Shown here piece by piece: positions 8,477 through 18,800 of a DNA stretch of 64,000 nt. The DNA is from Microbacterium ureisolvens. Lineage in GTDB: Bacteria > Actinomycetota > Actinomycetes > Actinomycetales > Microbacteriaceae. Below the pieces are notes generated by a model. The model saw nothing but the letters and a program-made list of their open reading frames with translations, was not told where the DNA came from and did no database searches. A program made the position numbers and the translations under genes. The DNA is taken from the NCBI RefSeq assembly GCF_019511645.1, contig NZ_JAEUAX010000008.1, positions 62,001-126,000 on the forward strand. Direction: 5' to 3'. Numbering within the stretch: position 1 is the first letter of the stretch; every line of letters starts with the position of its first letter.

Positions 8477-8787
8477 TTGGCCTTCTCCAGGATCTCGACC
8501 AGACGCCAGCGCTTGGTGGCGCTGAGCGGGCGGGTCTCGTTGATGAGGACGAGGTCGCCGATGCCGGCGGAGTTCGTCTCGTCGTGCGCCTTCACCTTGG
8601 AGGTGCGGCGGATGACCTTGCCGTAGAGCGGGTGCTTCACGCGGTCCTCGACCTCGACGACGATGGTCTTGTCCATCTTGTCGCTGACGACGTAGCCACG
8701 GCGGGCCTTGCGGTAGCCACGGGCGTCGGCGTCGCGAACGTCGTGCTCGCCGTGCTCGACCTCAGCGGCCTGCTTCTTGTCAGCCAT
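8473..8787 (-). CDS. rpsQ: 30S ribosomal protein S17
   Basis: A 104-residue primary 16S rRNA-binding protein. The OB-fold core begins [20 protein letters not shown] and ends with [16 protein letters not shown]. The ~25-residue N-terminal extension is common in actinobacteria. A GTG one codon upstream (8790) is an alternative start; the ATG overlapping the rpmC stop as TGATG is preferred. Confidence 0.95.
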   Translation of the reverse strand: MADKKQAAEVEHGEHDVRDADARGYRKARRGYVVSDKMDKTIVVEVEDRVKHPLYGKVIRRTSKVKAHDETNSAGIGDLVLINETRPLSATKRWRLVEILEKAK

Positions 8788-9101
8788 CACTCGGCCTCTT
8801 CCTTCGCGGCCGCGGAAGTCTCATCCGACTTCTTGGCCTTCGTCTTCTTCGCCTTCGTCGCGGTCTCCAGCGGCGCGGGCGTGGCACGGATGCCGAGCTC
8901 GCGCTCACGGATCACGGTGTAGAGCCGCGCGATGTCGCGCTTGACCGCACGGATGCGGCCGTGGCTCTCGAGCTGGCCGGTGGCCGACTGGAAGCGCAGG
9001 TTGAACAGCTCTTCCTTGGCCTTGCGCAGCTCCTCGACGAGGCGCTGGTCTTCGAACGTGTCGAGCTCGCTCGGGGCGAGCGTCTTGGTGCCGATCGCCA
9101 T
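8787..9101 (-). CDS. rpmC: 50S ribosomal protein L29
   Basis: A 104-residue protein. Residues ~10-75 are the L29 helical hairpin ([18 protein letters not shown], the signature region). The remaining ~28 residues are a Lys/Ala/Glu-rich tail that makes it longer than the usual 63-75 residues. L29 lies at the exit tunnel and contributes to the trigger factor and SRP docking site. It overlaps rplP by one nucleotide. Confidence 0.96.
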   Translation of the reverse strand: MAIGTKTLAPSELDTFEDQRLVEELRKAKEELFNLRFQSATGQLESHGRIRAVKRDIARLYTVIRERELGIRATPAPLETATKAKKTKAKKSDETSAAAKEEAE

Positions 9102-9520
9102 TACGCGTCGCCCTCCTCGCGCTTGATGATGCGTGCCTTCAGCGGCAGCTTGTGGATGGCTCGGGTCAGGGCCTCACGAGCGAGCTGCTCGTTGACGCCC
9201 GCGACCTCGAAGAGGACGCGACCCGGCTTGACGTTTGCGACCCACCACTCCGGCGAACCCTTACCGGAGCCCATGCGGGTCTCGGCCGGCTTCTTGGTGA
9301 GCGGACGGTCGGGGTAGATGTTGATCCACACCTTGCCGCCACGCTTGATGTGACGGGTCATCGCGATACGAGCGGACTCGATCTGACGGTTGGTCACGTA
9401 AGCGGGCGTGAGGGCCTGGATGCCGAACTCGCCGAAGGAGACCTTCGTGCCGCCGGTGGCCTGGCCATCGCGCTTGGGGTGGTGCTGCTTGCGGTACTTG
9501 ACCTTGCGGGGGATGAGCAT
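9101..9520 (-). CDS. rplP: 50S ribosomal protein L16
   Basis: A 139-residue protein with the L16 signatures [15 protein letters not shown] at the N-terminus and [14 protein letters not shown] in the middle. L16 is near the A-site tRNA elbow and the peptidyl-transferase centre. It overlaps both rpsC and rpmC by one nucleotide. Confidence 0.97.
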   Translation of the reverse strand: MLIPRKVKYRKQHHPKRDGQATGGTKVSFGEFGIQALTPAYVTNRQIESARIAMTRHIKRGGKVWINIYPDRPLTKKPAETRMGSGKGSPEWWVANVKPGRVLFEVAGVNEQLAREALTRAIHKLPLKARIIKREEGDA

Positions 9521-10302
9521 TACGCCGACGCTCCTTCTGCCACGGGGGCCTCGTTGCGGCGCTCGCCGCCACGCTCGCCGCGGTCGCCACGCGGGCCGCC
9601 ACGGCGGTCGTCGCGACGACGGTCCGACTTCGGCGCGTTGGCCTGCTCGCGAGCGAGCTCCTTGTTGGTCAGGTCGCCCTTGTAGATCCAGACCTTCACG
9701 CCGATGCGGCCGAAGGTGGTCTTGGCCTCGTAGAAGCCGTAATCGATGTTCGCGCGCAGCGTGTGCAGCGGCACACGACCCTCGCGGTAGAACTCCGAGC
9801 GGCTCATCTCGGCGCCGCCGAGGCGGCCGGAGACCTGGATGCGGACACCCTTGGCGCCGGCGCGCTGCGCGCCCTGCAGGCCCTTGCGCATCGCGCGGCG
9901 GAACGCCACACGAGCGGTGAGCTGCTCGGCGATGCCCTGCGCGACGAGCTGGGCGTCGGCCTCGGGGTTCTTGACCTCGAGGATGTTCAGCTGGATCTGC
10001 TTGCCGGTGAGCTTCTCGAGGTCGGCGCGGATGCGCTCGGCCTCGGCGCCGCGGCGACCGATCACGATGCCCGGACGGGCGGTGTGGATGTCGACGCGAA
10101 CGCGGTCACGGGTGCGCTCGATCTCGATGTTGCTCACGCCGGCCCGGTCGAGCTGGGTCTGCAGGAGCTTGCGGATGCGGATGTCCTCGGCGACGTAGTC
10201 GGCGTAACGCTGGCCGGGCTTCGTCGAGTCCGAGAACCAACGCGACACGTGGTCGGTCGTGATGCCGAGGCGGAAGCCGTACGGGTGGACCTTCTGTCCC
10301 AT
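9520..10302 (-). CDS. rpsC: 30S ribosomal protein S3
   Basis: A 260-residue protein with an N-terminal S3 domain, a KH type 2 domain ([21 protein letters not shown]) and the C-terminal S3 domain. The last ~35 residues are an Arg/Gly/Asp-rich tail ([20 protein letters not shown]) beyond the usual fold. S3 lines the mRNA entry channel and takes part in unwinding mRNA structure. It overlaps rplV by one nucleotide. Confidence 0.97.
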   Translation of the reverse strand: MGQKVHPYGFRLGITTDHVSRWFSDSTKPGQRYADYVAEDIRIRKLLQTQLDRAGVSNIEIERTRDRVRVDIHTARPGIVIGRRGAEAERIRADLEKLTGKQIQLNILEVKNPEADAQLVAQGIAEQLTARVAFRRAMRKGLQGAQRAGAKGVRIQVSGRLGGAEMSRSEFYREGRVPLHTLRANIDYGFYEAKTTFGRIGVKVWIYKGDLTNKELAREQANAPKSDRRRDDRRGGPRGDRGERGGERRNEAPVAEGASA

Positions 10303-10700
10303 TACTTGCTCGCCTTCTTGCTCTTGGCAGCCGGCGCCGTCTCCGCGACCTCGGGGGTCGAGAGCACGACGGTGATGTGGCTGGTGCGCTTCTTGATCTG
10401 GAAGGCACGACCCTGCGCGCGGGGCTGGAAACGCTTGAGCGTCGTGCCCTCGTCGACGTACGCGTTCTTCACGTACAGGTCCTGCTCGTCCAGGTACTCG
10501 CCGTCCTTGTCCGCCTTGACGCGAGCGTTCGCGATCGCGGCGGCGACGAGCTTGTAGATCGGCTCGCTCGCACCCTGCGGTGCGAACTTGAGGATGGCCA
10601 GGGCCTCCTCAGCCTGCTTGCCCTTGATGAGCGCAACGACACGACGAGCCTTCTGAGGGGTCACGCGGATGTGTCGCACGCGTGCGATGGACTCCACCAT
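10302..10700 (-). CDS. rplV: 50S ribosomal protein L22
   Basis: A 132-residue protein. The extended beta-hairpin that lines the exit tunnel is present ([20 protein letters not shown]), as is the N-terminal [14 protein letters not shown]. Mutations in this loop give macrolide resistance in other bacteria; no deletion is evident here. It lies 22 nt downstream of rpsS. Confidence 0.97.
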   Translation of the reverse strand: MVESIARVRHIRVTPQKARRVVALIKGKQAEEALAILKFAPQGASEPIYKLVAAAIANARVKADKDGEYLDEQDLYVKNAYVDEGTTLKRFQPRAQGRAFQIKKRTSHITVVLSTPEVAETAPAAKSKKASK

Positions 10701-10722
10701 TTCTCTCTCCTCTGCCCCCGCG

Positions 10723-11004
10723 TCAGCGGCGGCGGCCCTTCTTGTCGTCCTTCACGTGGCCGCGGAAGGTGCGGGTGGGCGCGAACTCGCCCAGCTTGTG
10801 GCCGACCATGGTCTCGGACACGAACACGGGGATGTGCTTGCGTCCGTCGTGCACGGCGATGGTGTGACCCAGCATGGCCGGGATGATCATCGAACGGCGC
10901 GACCAGGTCTTGATGACGTTCTTGGTGCCGGCTTCGTTCTGGACGACGACCTTGCGAAGCAGGTGCTCGTCGACGAAGGGGCCCTTCTTAAGGCTGCGAG
11001 GCAT
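10723..11004 (-). CDS. rpsS: 30S ribosomal protein S19
   Basis: A 93-residue protein starting [15 protein letters not shown] with the signature [17 protein letters not shown]. It forms the head of the small subunit with S13. Its length and position between rplB and rplV are standard. Confidence 0.98.
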   Translation of the reverse strand: MPRSLKKGPFVDEHLLRKVVVQNEAGTKNVIKTWSRRSMIIPAMLGHTIAVHDGRKHIPVFVSETMVGHKLGEFAPTRTFRGHVKDDKKGRRR

Positions 11005-11016
11005 CTTCCTCTACTC

Positions 11017-11856
11017 CTACTTCCGCTTCTTGCCGGCGTTGCGACGACGGACGATGTACTTGTCGCTTTCCTTGTTCGCGTGACGGGTGCGGCCCTCAGG
11101 CTGACCCCACGGCGAAACGGGGTGACGACCACCGGACGTCTTGCCCTCACCACCACCGTGCGGGTGGTCGACCGGGTTCATGGCGACACCGCGGACGGTC
11201 GGGCGGACGCCCTTCCAGCGCTTGCGGCCGGCCTTGCCCCAGTTGATGTTCGACTGCTCGGCGTTGCCGACCTCGCCGACGGTCGCGCGGCAGCGCGCGT
11301 CGACGTTGCGGATCTCGCCCGAGGGCAGACGCAGCTGCGCGTAAGGGCCGTCCTTCGCCACGAGGCGAACCGACGCACCGGCCGAGCGGGCCAGCTTCGC
11401 GCCGCCGCCGGGGCGGAGCTCGATCGCGTGGATCACGGTACCGGTGGGGATGTTCTTCAGCGGCAGGTTGTTGCCCGGCTTGATGTCAGCCGAGGCGCCC
11501 GACTCGACGATGTCGCCCTGCGACAGCTTGTTCGGCGCGAGGATGTAGCGCTTCTCGCCGTCGAAGTAGTGCAGGAGCGCGATGCGCGCGGTGCGGTTGG
11601 GGTCGTACTCGATGTGCGCGACCTTGGCGTTGATGCCGTCCTTGTCGTTACGACGGAAGTCGATGACGCGGTACTGACGCTTGTGGCCACCACCGATGTG
11701 ACGCGTGGTGATGCGGCCCTGGTTGTTGCGGCCACCGGTCTTGGCGAGCGGGCGGAGGAGCGACTTCTCGGGCGTCGATCGGGTGATCTCGGCGAAGTCG
11801 GCCACCGACGAGCCGCGGCGACCCGGGGTCGTGGGCTTGTACTTGCGAATAGCCAT
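11017..11856 (-). CDS. rplB: 50S ribosomal protein L2
   Basis: A 279-residue protein needed for subunit association and peptidyl transfer. The highly conserved C-terminal loop [13 protein letters not shown] (with the functionally important His) is present, as is the N-terminal [15 protein letters not shown]. Length and sequence are canonical. Confidence 0.98.
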   Translation of the reverse strand: MAIRKYKPTTPGRRGSSVADFAEITRSTPEKSLLRPLAKTGGRNNQGRITTRHIGGGHKRQYRVIDFRRNDKDGINAKVAHIEYDPNRTARIALLHYFDGEKRYILAPNKLSQGDIVESGASADIKPGNNLPLKNIPTGTVIHAIELRPGGGAKLARSAGASVRLVAKDGPYAQLRLPSGEIRNVDARCRATVGEVGNAEQSNINWGKAGRKRWKGVRPTVRGVAMNPVDHPHGGGEGKTSGGRHPVSPWGQPEGRTRHANKESDKYIVRRRNAGKKRK

Positions 11857-11880
11857 ATCTCTAGTCCTCTATCCCGACCG

Positions 11881-12180
11881 TCAGCCGACTGCCGTGAAGA
11901 TGTCGATGGTGCCCGACTTCAGGGTCACGATGGCGCGCTTGGTGTCCTTGCGCTTGCCCGTGCCGAAGCGGGTGCGACGGGCCTTGCCCGTGCGGTTGAG
12001 CGTGTTGACCGCTGCGACCTTGACGCCGAAGATCTTCTCGATGGCGAGCTTGATCTCGGTCTTCGAGGCGCGGGGGTCGACGAGGAAGGTGTACTTGCCC
12101 TCGTCGATGAGCCCGTAGCTCTTCTCCGAAACGACCGGCTTCAGGATGATGTCGCGCGGGTCCTTGTTGATGCCGGTCAT
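11881..12180 (-). CDS. rplW: 50S ribosomal protein L23
   Basis: A 99-residue protein at the exit tunnel that provides the docking site for trigger factor and SRP. The core [21 protein letters not shown] and the conserved KRAIVTL region are present. It overlaps the rplD stop by 4 nt. Confidence 0.97.
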   Translation of the reverse strand: MTGINKDPRDIILKPVVSEKSYGLIDEGKYTFLVDPRASKTEIKLAIEKIFGVKVAAVNTLNRTGKARRTRFGTGKRKDTKRAIVTLKSGTIDIFTAVG

Positions 12181-12839
12181 GCCGAGACCTCCTCGGTGGC
12201 GGCGCTCTTGGACGCGACGAACGCGTCGTAGGCGGCCTTGGTGAAGACGATGTCGTCCGAGACGAGCACGTCGTAGGCGTTGAGCTGGTCGGCCGGCAGC
12301 ACGTGGGCGAACGCGATGTTGCGGACGCTGAGGACGCTGATGTCGTCCGAGCGGTCCACGACCACGAGCACGTTCTTGGTGGCGCCGAGACCGGTCAGGA
12401 CCGCAGCGGCGGCCTTGGTCGACGGGGCACCCTCGATGCCGAACGACTCCACGACGTGGAGACGCTCGCCGCGAGCGCGGTCGCTGAGCGCGCCCAGCAG
12501 AGCGGCCGCGATCATCTTCTTGGGGGTGCGCTGCGCGTAGTCGCGCGGCTTCGGACCGTGGACGATGCCACCACCGGTCATGTGCGGCGCGCGGATCGAG
12601 CCCTGGCGGGCGTTACCCGTGCCCTTCTGCTTGAAGGGCTTGCGGCCGGCGCCCGAGACCTCACCGCGACGCTTGGTCGAGTGGGTGCCCTGGCGAGCCG
12701 CCGCGAGCTGCGCGACGACGACCTGGTGGATGAGCGGGATGTTCGTCTTGACGTCGAAGAGCTCGGCAGGCAGCTGGACCGAGCCAGCCTTCTTGCCGTC
12801 TGCCTTCACGACGTCGAGCGCGAGAGTCGAGTCAGCCAT
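12177..12839 (-). CDS. rplD: 50S ribosomal protein L4
   Basis: A 220-residue protein that reaches the exit tunnel through its extended loop ([19 protein letters not shown]). In many bacteria L4 represses its own S10 operon. The ATG at 12839 gives a 4-nt gap after rplC. A GTG at 12851 would add four residues and overlap rplC and cannot be excluded. Confidence 0.96.
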   Translation of the reverse strand: MADSTLALDVVKADGKKAGSVQLPAELFDVKTNIPLIHQVVVAQLAAARQGTHSTKRRGEVSGAGRKPFKQKGTGNARQGSIRAPHMTGGGIVHGPKPRDYAQRTPKKMIAAALLGALSDRARGERLHVVESFGIEGAPSTKAAAAVLTGLGATKNVLVVVDRSDDISVLSVRNIAFAHVLPADQLNAYDVLVSDDIVFTKAAYDAFVASKSAATEEVSA

Positions 12840-12843
12840 GAGA

Positions 12844-13503
12844 TCAGGCACCCTTCACTGCGTTGCGGACGTAGACGATGCGGCCGCGAGCGCCGGGGAC
12901 GGCGCCCTTGACGAGCAGCAGACCCTTCTCGGCGTCGATGGCGTGCACCTTGAGGTTGAGGACGGTCACGCGCTCGCCACCCATACGGCCGGCCATGCGC
13001 ATGCCCTTGAAGACACGGCTCGGGGTCGACGAGGCGCCGATCGAGCCGGGCTTGCGGTGGTTGCGGTGCGCACCGTGCGAGGCGGAGACGCCCTTGAAGT
13101 TGTGGCGCTTCATGACACCCGCGGTGCCCTTGCCCTTGCTGGTGCCGACGACGTCGACCAGCTGGCCGGCCTCGAACGTGCCGTCCACCGTGAGCTCCTG
13201 ACCGAGTGAGTAGTCAGCGGCGTCCGCGGTGCGGATCTCGGTGAGGTGACGGCGCGGGGTGACACCTGCGGCCTCGAAGTGGGCCGTGAGGGGCTGGTTC
13301 ACCTTGCGGGGGTCGATCTGGCCGTAGGCGATCTGAACGGCCTTGTAGCCGTCGCGCTCCGGCGTGCGCACCTGGGTGACCACGTTCGGGGCGATCTCGA
13401 TGACGGTGACGGGAACGAGCTTGCCGTTCTCATCCCAGACCTGGGTCATGCCGAGCTTGGTGCCGAGCAGGCCCTTGGAAATCTTGTTGTTGATGTCAGC
13501 CAT
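12844..13503 (-). CDS. rplC: 50S ribosomal protein L3
   Basis: A 219-residue protein that initiates large-subunit assembly and extends a loop to the peptidyl-transferase centre. The signature [14 protein letters not shown] and the start [16 protein letters not shown] are present. The Gln that is a methylation target in E. coli lies in the conserved central loop region. It begins 8 nt after rpsJ. Confidence 0.97.
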   Translation of the reverse strand: MADINNKISKGLLGTKLGMTQVWDENGKLVPVTVIEIAPNVVTQVRTPERDGYKAVQIAYGQIDPRKVNQPLTAHFEAAGVTPRRHLTEIRTADAADYSLGQELTVDGTFEAGQLVDVVGTSKGKGTAGVMKRHNFKGVSASHGAHRNHRKPGSIGASSTPSRVFKGMRMAGRMGGERVTVLNLKVHAIDAEKGLLLVKGAVPGARGRIVYVRNAVKGA

Positions 13504-13511
13504 GTCGAACC

Positions 13512-13820
13512 TCAGAGCTTGATCTCGATGTTGACATCGGCTGGAAGGTCGAGGCGCATGAGCGAGTCGACAGCCTTGGGCGTCGGATCGATGATGTCGA
13601 TCAGACGCTTGTGGGTGCGCATCTCGAAGTGCTCGCGGCTGTCCTTGTACTTGTGGGGAGAACGGATCACGGCGATCACGTTCTTCTCCGTCGGAAGGGG
13701 CACGGGGCCCACGACCGTCGCGCCCGCACGGGTCACGGTGTCGACGATCTTGCGCGCCGACGAGTCGATGACCTCGTGGTCGTACGACTTCAGGCGAATG
13801 CGGATCTTCTGTCCCGCCAT
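13512..13820 (-). CDS. rpsJ: 30S ribosomal protein S10
   Basis: A 102-residue protein, first gene of the S10 operon, starting [20 protein letters not shown]10 is a ribosomal head protein that also acts as NusE in antitermination. The S10 loop ([19 protein letters not shown]) is complete. A long leader (~310 nt) with a hairpin separates it from its promoter. Confidence 0.98.
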   Translation of the reverse strand: MAGQKIRIRLKSYDHEVIDSSARKIVDTVTRAGATVVGPVPLPTEKNVIAVIRSPHKYKDSREHFEMRTHKRLIDIIDPTPKAVDSLMRLDLPADVNIEIKL

Positions 13821-13942
13821 TGTCTGCTCACTCTCTTTCTCGCGTCATACCCCTGTGGCATTGGACGCACGTGGCGCAAAGCGCCATGGCACTTCTGCAC
13901 CGCTTACGCAGTGCGTGCTGCACCGCTGTTCTGCTGTCAATC

Positions 13943-13977
13943 CGGATGCCGCGCCGAAACGCTGCTCCCGGCATCCG
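13943..13977 (-). other. Hairpin in the S10 leader
   Basis: A 9-bp perfect stem (CGGATGCCG) with a 17-nt loop, inside the rpsJ leader about 120-160 nt before the ATG. It could serve as an attenuator or a repressor site. It belongs to the palindrome family found at gene ends elsewhere in the window. Confidence 0.45.
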
Positions 13978-14136
13978 CCCTCCCCGCGCGCGAAGCAGAG
14001 CTCCGCCCGAGGTGGATTCGTGATGTGGTGGTTCTGCTGCCCGCGGCCTAGGACCCTGCGCGTTGCGCTGCCTATGCACTGCCCTGGCAGTGATCCGACG
14101 CACGCCAAGAGGGGCGTCGGAATGTGGAACCTCACT

Positions 14137-14165
14137 AGTCTACGTGCACCCCGGGCGTGTCGCAA
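14137..14165 (-). promoter_or_regulatory. Predicted S10 operon promoter
   Basis: On the minus strand: -35 TTGCGA (14160-14165), 17-nt spacer, -10 TAGACT (14137-14142). It is a good match to housekeeping sigma promoters of actinobacteria and is the only strong candidate upstream of rpsJ. Confidence 0.7.
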
Positions 14166-14292
14166 ACTCGGGCGTGTCGCGACGCGGGTATGCTCGGGCG
14201 TTTCTCAGCAGCGGACGGAAACGGATGCGGCATGCCCATGCGAAAGGGCGGCCGCGCTGCGCGCGACCGCCCCTTCACCTGGCTCTGCGGCG

Positions 14293-15354
14293 TTACTCCG
14301 CGGCGCCCTGACGGCGACGGTAGGCCGCGAACGCGACGGCCGAGACGCCGGCGAACAGCACGGCACCACCGGCGACCGCGAACATCGGGCTGATGCCGCC
14401 GCCCGTGGCCGCGAGGGCCTCGGAATCGGTCGACGTCGGCGTGCCGCCCGGGTCGGCCGGCGTCACGGTCGGGGTCGGGGTCGGGGTCGGCGTGCAATCC
14501 TGCTCGGACTCCTCGGCCGTGAGCTCGCGGGTCTGCGTCTCGGTGGTCGTGACGGTCGGCTCCGCGTCCTCGCCGTGGTAGACGGTCGTGTACACCTCGC
14601 GGGTCTGCGTCACCGTGGTGTCGCCGCACTCCCACTCACCGTCGACCCACTCGCCGTAGGTGGTCTTGGTGGTGGTCGGGTTGCAGTCCGCCCACTCCTC
14701 CTCGGTCAGCTCGCGGGTCTCGCGCTTCTCCTCCGTCTTGGCGTTGGCCTCGTCGAGGACCCACTCCTCCGCCTCGGCGTCCCACTTGTACGGCGTGGTC
14801 GTGATGGTGGTGACAGTGACCACGACCTCGTCGCCGCAATCGGTAGTCGACTCCTCGGTCTCGGTGACCTTGTCCTTCGGCTTCTCCGTCGGGTACTCGC
14901 CCTTGCAGACGATCCAGTGGGACACGTTGGCCTGCTTGCCGCCGTCGTTGGGCGGCGACGCGTACGCGACACCGGGCTCGGGGTTCTCGATCACGCTGTT
15001 CCACAGGCTGCCTGCCTTGATGACGAGCACCTCCCAGTGGTCGCCCGGCCACGACGAGTCGTACTCGTTGAGCGTCACGGTCTTACCGTCGTCGGTGATC
15101 CGACCGTGGTCGGTGTTCCCCTCGCTCGAGTAGCAAGCGACCGCGTTCGGATACTCCTCTTCCCAGTAGTCGGTGTGGTTCGTCTCCGACGTCCACTCGA
15201 CCAGCTCCCCCTTCACGCCGACGGTGTCAGCGGGCCAGGCGTCAGGTGCGTCGTCCGCGGACGCCCCCGCGGTCACCAGCGGTGCCGCCACGAGGGCAGC
15301 GGCGCCCAGCGCCGCAGCCAATGCCTTGAATGTTCGATTGCGCACTGCAGACAC
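14293..15354 (-). CDS. Secreted surface protein with LAATG cell-wall sorting signal
   Basis: A 353-residue protein. An N-terminal signal peptide (about residues 1-34, ending AGASA-DDAPD) is followed by a compact N-terminal region with paired Cys (ACYSSEGN, IVCKGEYP). Then come two Thr/Glu-rich repeats, each opening with CGD and ending near Cys (TRELTEEEWADC and TRELTAEESEQDC). A Pro/Thr spacer leads to the sorting signal LAATGGG, a hydrophobic span and the RRRQGAAE tail. It is probably linked to the wall by a class E-like sortase, although no sortase lies in the window. The start is GTG at 15354 with GGGGAGG 6 nt upstream. Function unknown. Confidence 0.85.
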   Translation of the reverse strand: MSAVRNRTFKALAAALGAAALVAAPLVTAGASADDAPDAWPADTVGVKGELVEWTSETNHTDYWEEEYPNAVACYSSEGNTDHGRITDDGKTVTLNEYDSSWPGDHWEVLVIKAGSLWNSVIENPEPGVAYASPPNDGGKQANVSHWIVCKGEYPTEKPKDKVTETEESTTDCGDEVVVTVTTITTTPYKWDAEAEEWVLDEANAKTEEKRETRELTEEEWADCNPTTTKTTYGEWVDGEWECGDTTVTQTREVYTTVYHGEDAEPTVTTTETQTRELTAEESEQDCTPTPTPTPTVTPADPGGTPTSTDSEALAATGGGISPMFAVAGGAVLFAGVSAVAFAAYRRRQGAAE

Positions 15355-15388
15355 AGTGGTCCTCCCCTTTTTTCGGCGCACGGCGCCG

Positions 15389-15510
15389 TCCCAGCGGTGC
15401 GCCGAAGCGCACCGTCATCCCAGCGGCGCACCAGCGAGGCACGCCGTATCTCCCAGCGGCGCACCGAGGCGCGCCGTACATCCCAGCGACGTGCGGGGGC
15501 ACGTCGGTAC
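15389..15510 (-). repeat. Four tandem 29-33 nt units, each with an internal dyad
   Basis: Units begin with TCCCAGCG at 15389, 15418, 15451 and 15481 (spacing 29, 33 and 30 nt). Each contains an inverted repeat whose sequence varies between units while pairing is kept: GGTGCG/CGCACC in unit 1 and GACGTGC/GCACGTC in unit 4, with GGCG/CGCC-type arms in units 2 and 3. They lie just upstream of the LAATG gene and would form a row of hairpins in its 5' region. Periods not divisible by 3 argue against coding. Confidence 0.7.
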
Positions 15511-15713
15511 TGCTGCGGCACGGGGGTACCGCGTTCCTTCAGTGCGCGGGGGCGCACCACCCACCCGTCGGGGGGACCGGGCGTCAGACCACACGCGGTT
15601 CGGGCCGAATGGGATCCGGGTTCCGCATCCTTCCCGAGGGTCGCGGAACAGGCGGAGAACCGCCTTCCGTGCAGGCTACCGCGACACGCCCGGATGCGCG
15701 AATCGACGCGCGG

Positions 15714-15742
15714 GACGGATGCCGCGGGCCGCGGCATCCGTC
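15714..15742. repeat. GGATGCC-type palindrome
   Basis: A 14-bp perfect inverted repeat (arm GACGGATGCCGCGG, 1-nt centre). It is a typical member of the intergenic palindrome family also seen at 23, 612, 7099, 21121 and 58661. Confidence 0.6.
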
Positions 15743-15763
15743 CCCTCGCATGTCTGCGACACG

Positions 15764-15804
15764 CGACCGAGCCCCTCGCCTTTGGGGTGCGAGGGGCTCG
15801 GTCG
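15764..15804. terminator. Strong hairpin downstream of the LPATG gene
   Basis: A perfect 16-bp stem (arm CGACCGAGCCCCTCGC, 9-nt loop), about 70 nt past the stop of the LPATG protein gene. A second hairpin (15838-15867) lies closer, giving tandem terminators. Confidence 0.7.
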
Positions 15805-15837
15805 TCCGTTCGCTCACGCGGCGGGACTCGTGTGGGA

Positions 15838-15867
15838 GAGAGCGGGCCTTGGGGCGGTCCCGCTCTC
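15838..15867 (-). terminator. Proximal terminator of the LPATG gene
   Basis: A 9-bp stem (GAGAGCGGG with CCCGCTCTC, 12-nt loop), 8 nt after the stop codon at 15876. Confidence 0.6.
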
Positions 15868-15875
15868 CCTCACGT

Positions 15876-18800
15876 TCAGAGGGTTGCCTTGGCCTCTCCG
15901 CGGCGGCGGCGGGCGACGATCAGCATCGTCGTGCCTCCGAGCAGGGCGAGCACGCTGAGCAGGACCAGCAGCGGCGGCACCTGTCCGCCACCGGTCGCCG
16001 GCAGCGGCGGCTGCGCCGCGGGGCACACCTCGACCGACTGCGACGCCGAGACGGGCTCGTCGTCGGACGGGGTGACCGTGGCGGTGTTCGGGTGCTTCGC
16101 GCATGCGCCGTTGACCGTCGACAGGTCACGCGAGTACGTGAAGACCTTCTCGCCGTCGACCGCGTTCAGAACGACCTCGCCGCCGAACTCGGCCGCCGTG
16201 TCCGACACGGTGGCGGTGGCGTCCGTCGTGGCGGGCGTCACCTCGGCGAAGTCCACGTCGGCGGTCGCCTCCGCGGCACCCGAGGTGCCGAGCAGCTCCT
16301 CAGCGTCCCACGTGATGTCCACCGTGTTCGTCACGGCCGTCTCGGCGGTCGCGTCGGCCAGGGTGCACTCGTACGGGAACTCGACGGTGGTGCCGGCCGG
16401 GATCACGAGGTCATCGGTCCCGCCGACCTGGCACTCCCCGCCGGGCAGGGCGTCTTCGAGCGTGATGGCCACGTCCACGTCGTTCGGGTTGGTGACCGAG
16501 ATGGTCCCCCACACCGCGAAGTTCGAGTCCATGGCGGCCGTCGGCGTGACGGTCACGGTGTACGCGAACTTCGCCGACGCACCGGCGCCCACCGTGGCGG
16601 AGGTGTGGTCCACCGTCTTGGTGATCGTCCAGTCGTAGTCGCGGTCGAACGAACCCTCAGCCGTCTTGCTGACCATGATGTCCTGGTAGTCGCAGACCGT
16701 GACGGTCTCGTCCGCCTGCTCCCCCGTCTCCTCGATCCATGCGGTGTTCGTGTAGTCGACGCAGGTGCCCGGAACGCCGTCGAGGGTCAGCTCGTACGGG
16801 AACTCCTGCGGGCCGTCCGCCCAGTTCGCCGTGCCGAGCACGACCGGGTTCTCGGGGTCGGTCATGTCGTCGATCACCGTGATGGTGTCGTTGACGAGGG
16901 TCATGTCCCAGTCGGCCTCCGTGATCTGCGCGGTGTAGTCCGCGCTCGAGTCGGGGCTCGACGCCTCGTCGGCGTCCCACGTCACCGTCGCCTTGTTGGA
17001 CCCCGTGATGAACGGGCCGTCCTCCGAGAAGCTGCAGGTGTACTCGAACGTCCTGGTCGAGTTCGCGGGGATCGTCGCGTCGACGCCGTCCGTCACCGTG
17101 CAGGAGGCGCCCTCGAACGAGGGCACGTCGGTCACGGTCGCCGTCACATCCTCGTTGTTCGGGTTGAAGACGTCGATCTCGCCCTCCATCGCCCAGTCGG
17201 AGTCGGTCGCGGCACCCGGAGTCACCTCGACGACGTAGTTGAACGTCGCCTGACCGTTCTCGTCGACCGTCCGGACCGTCTCGTCGACGCTCTTCTCGAT
17301 GTCCCACGCGTACGTCCGCGTCAGGCTCACCACGACGTTCTTCTCGATGGTCAGGTTCTCACCGGTGCAGACCTCGACGGTGGCGCTGTCGGACAGCACC
17401 GGCTGGTTGGACGTCGCCGCGATCGACGCGGTGTTGTCGTACTCCTTGCACGCGCCGGCCGCGACATCGTCGCCGAGGTCACGCGAGTACTCGAAGACCG
17501 TGGGCTTGGTGACGTCGGTGACGGTCTTGGGGCCGCCGAACTCGGCGGCCGTGTCGGACACGGTCACCGAGGCATCCGTCGTCGTGCTCGGCGCCACGCC
17601 CGCGAACGTGAAGTCCGCGGTCGCGTTCGTCGAGCCGGCGGGGATCGCCGACGAGTCCCAGGTCACGGTCGCGGTGTTCTTGCCGGCCGTCCCCGAGGGG
17701 AGCGTGCAGCTGTACGCGACCTGCGCGGTGCCGCCGTTCTTCGGCACGACGGGCAGTTGCTGGGTCGTGATCACACACTGTGCGCCGGGGATCGAGTCCG
17801 TGACGCCCGTGATCGGCACGTCGATCGGGTTGGTGTTGGTGACCGTGATCACGCCGGTGACCGTGTAGCCCGAGTCGATCGGCGCCGAGGGCGTGACCGT
17901 GACGGTGTAGTCGAACGTCGCGTTCTCACCGGGGCGCACGGTGGCGCTCGCCGGGTCGACCGTCTTCTCGATCTGCCAGTTGTAGTCGCGGACGAACGAG
18001 GGGACCGCGGTCTTGGTCGCCGTCAGCGGCACACAGGTCGACGGCGGGGTGATGCTCAGCGGACCTGCCCAGGCCTGGATGTTGCCGCCGAGCTCGTTGT
18101 TGTTGCCGGTGAACGAGCGGATGTAGACCGAGGAGCCCAGCGTCGGCGGGCAGCCGGGCTTGACGTTGGCGAGCAGAGCGAGGTTGAGGCCCACCTCGAC
18201 GAACGTGCCGTCGGCGTTGGTGACTCCCATGAAGCTGTTCGCCGGGAAGTTGCTGGTGATGCAGGTGCCAGGGTAGTTCGCGGTGCTGGTGTACGTGCAC
18301 ACGCCCCGGAGGATGGTGCCGTCGTTGCCGCTCTGGTCCATGAAGAAGACCGTCCCGCCGAGCGAGCGGTCGGGCTGGGGCACGTTGCCCTCACCGCCGG
18401 AGCGCGTCGGAGCCTTGGTGATCTCGATGATGAAGCCCGACGAACCGGTGCCGCTGGCTCGGTCCCACGCGGCGAACAGGATCGGGTCGCCGTCCACCGT
18501 CGTCGACCACGCCTGCGCGTTGAGGATCGTGGCGTGCTGGGACGGGCTTCCCGCGGCATACCACGTCGACGGGTCGCTGTTGTCGTTGGTGGTCTTGTAC
18601 GGGCCGTGGCTGTTCGTGCTCGCGTCGGGCACGCTGTCCCAGTCCTGGCCACCGCAGTTGACCGGGCGGTCGCCGTCGATCTCGAAACCGTAGAAGAGCG
18701 GCGGACACGCGAGTGCCACGACGTCCTCCTCCTCGGGCGCGGCGAGCGCGGCGACCGGAGCGGCCGGCTCCTCGGCGGCCGGCTCCTCAGCCTTCTGCTC

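Larger units (their letters stand above)
13821..14292 (-). other. S10 operon leader and promoter region, no gene
   Basis: This 472-nt gap holds the predicted S10 promoter (14137-14165), a roughly 310-nt 5' leader with a GGATGCC-type hairpin (13943-13977), and the short 3' region of the upstream surface-protein gene. Open frames here lack ribosome-binding sites and resemble no known protein, so none is called. A long structured leader fits autogenous control of ribosomal protein synthesis. Confidence 0.6.
15355..15875 (-). other. 521-nt non-coding region between surface genes
   Basis: No supportable gene. It holds, from low to high coordinates: four tandem hairpin-forming units (15389-15510), the upstream region of the LAATG gene, a 14-bp GGATGCC palindrome (15714-15742), and two terminator-like hairpins after the LPATG gene (15764-15804, 15838-15867). 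Long plus-strand open frames through it are antisense shadows. Confidence 0.65.

Noticed and set aside
15389..15510. Tandem units considered as a CRISPR array
   Set aside because: Units differ from each other and have no constant repeat/variable spacer structure; no cas genes are nearby.
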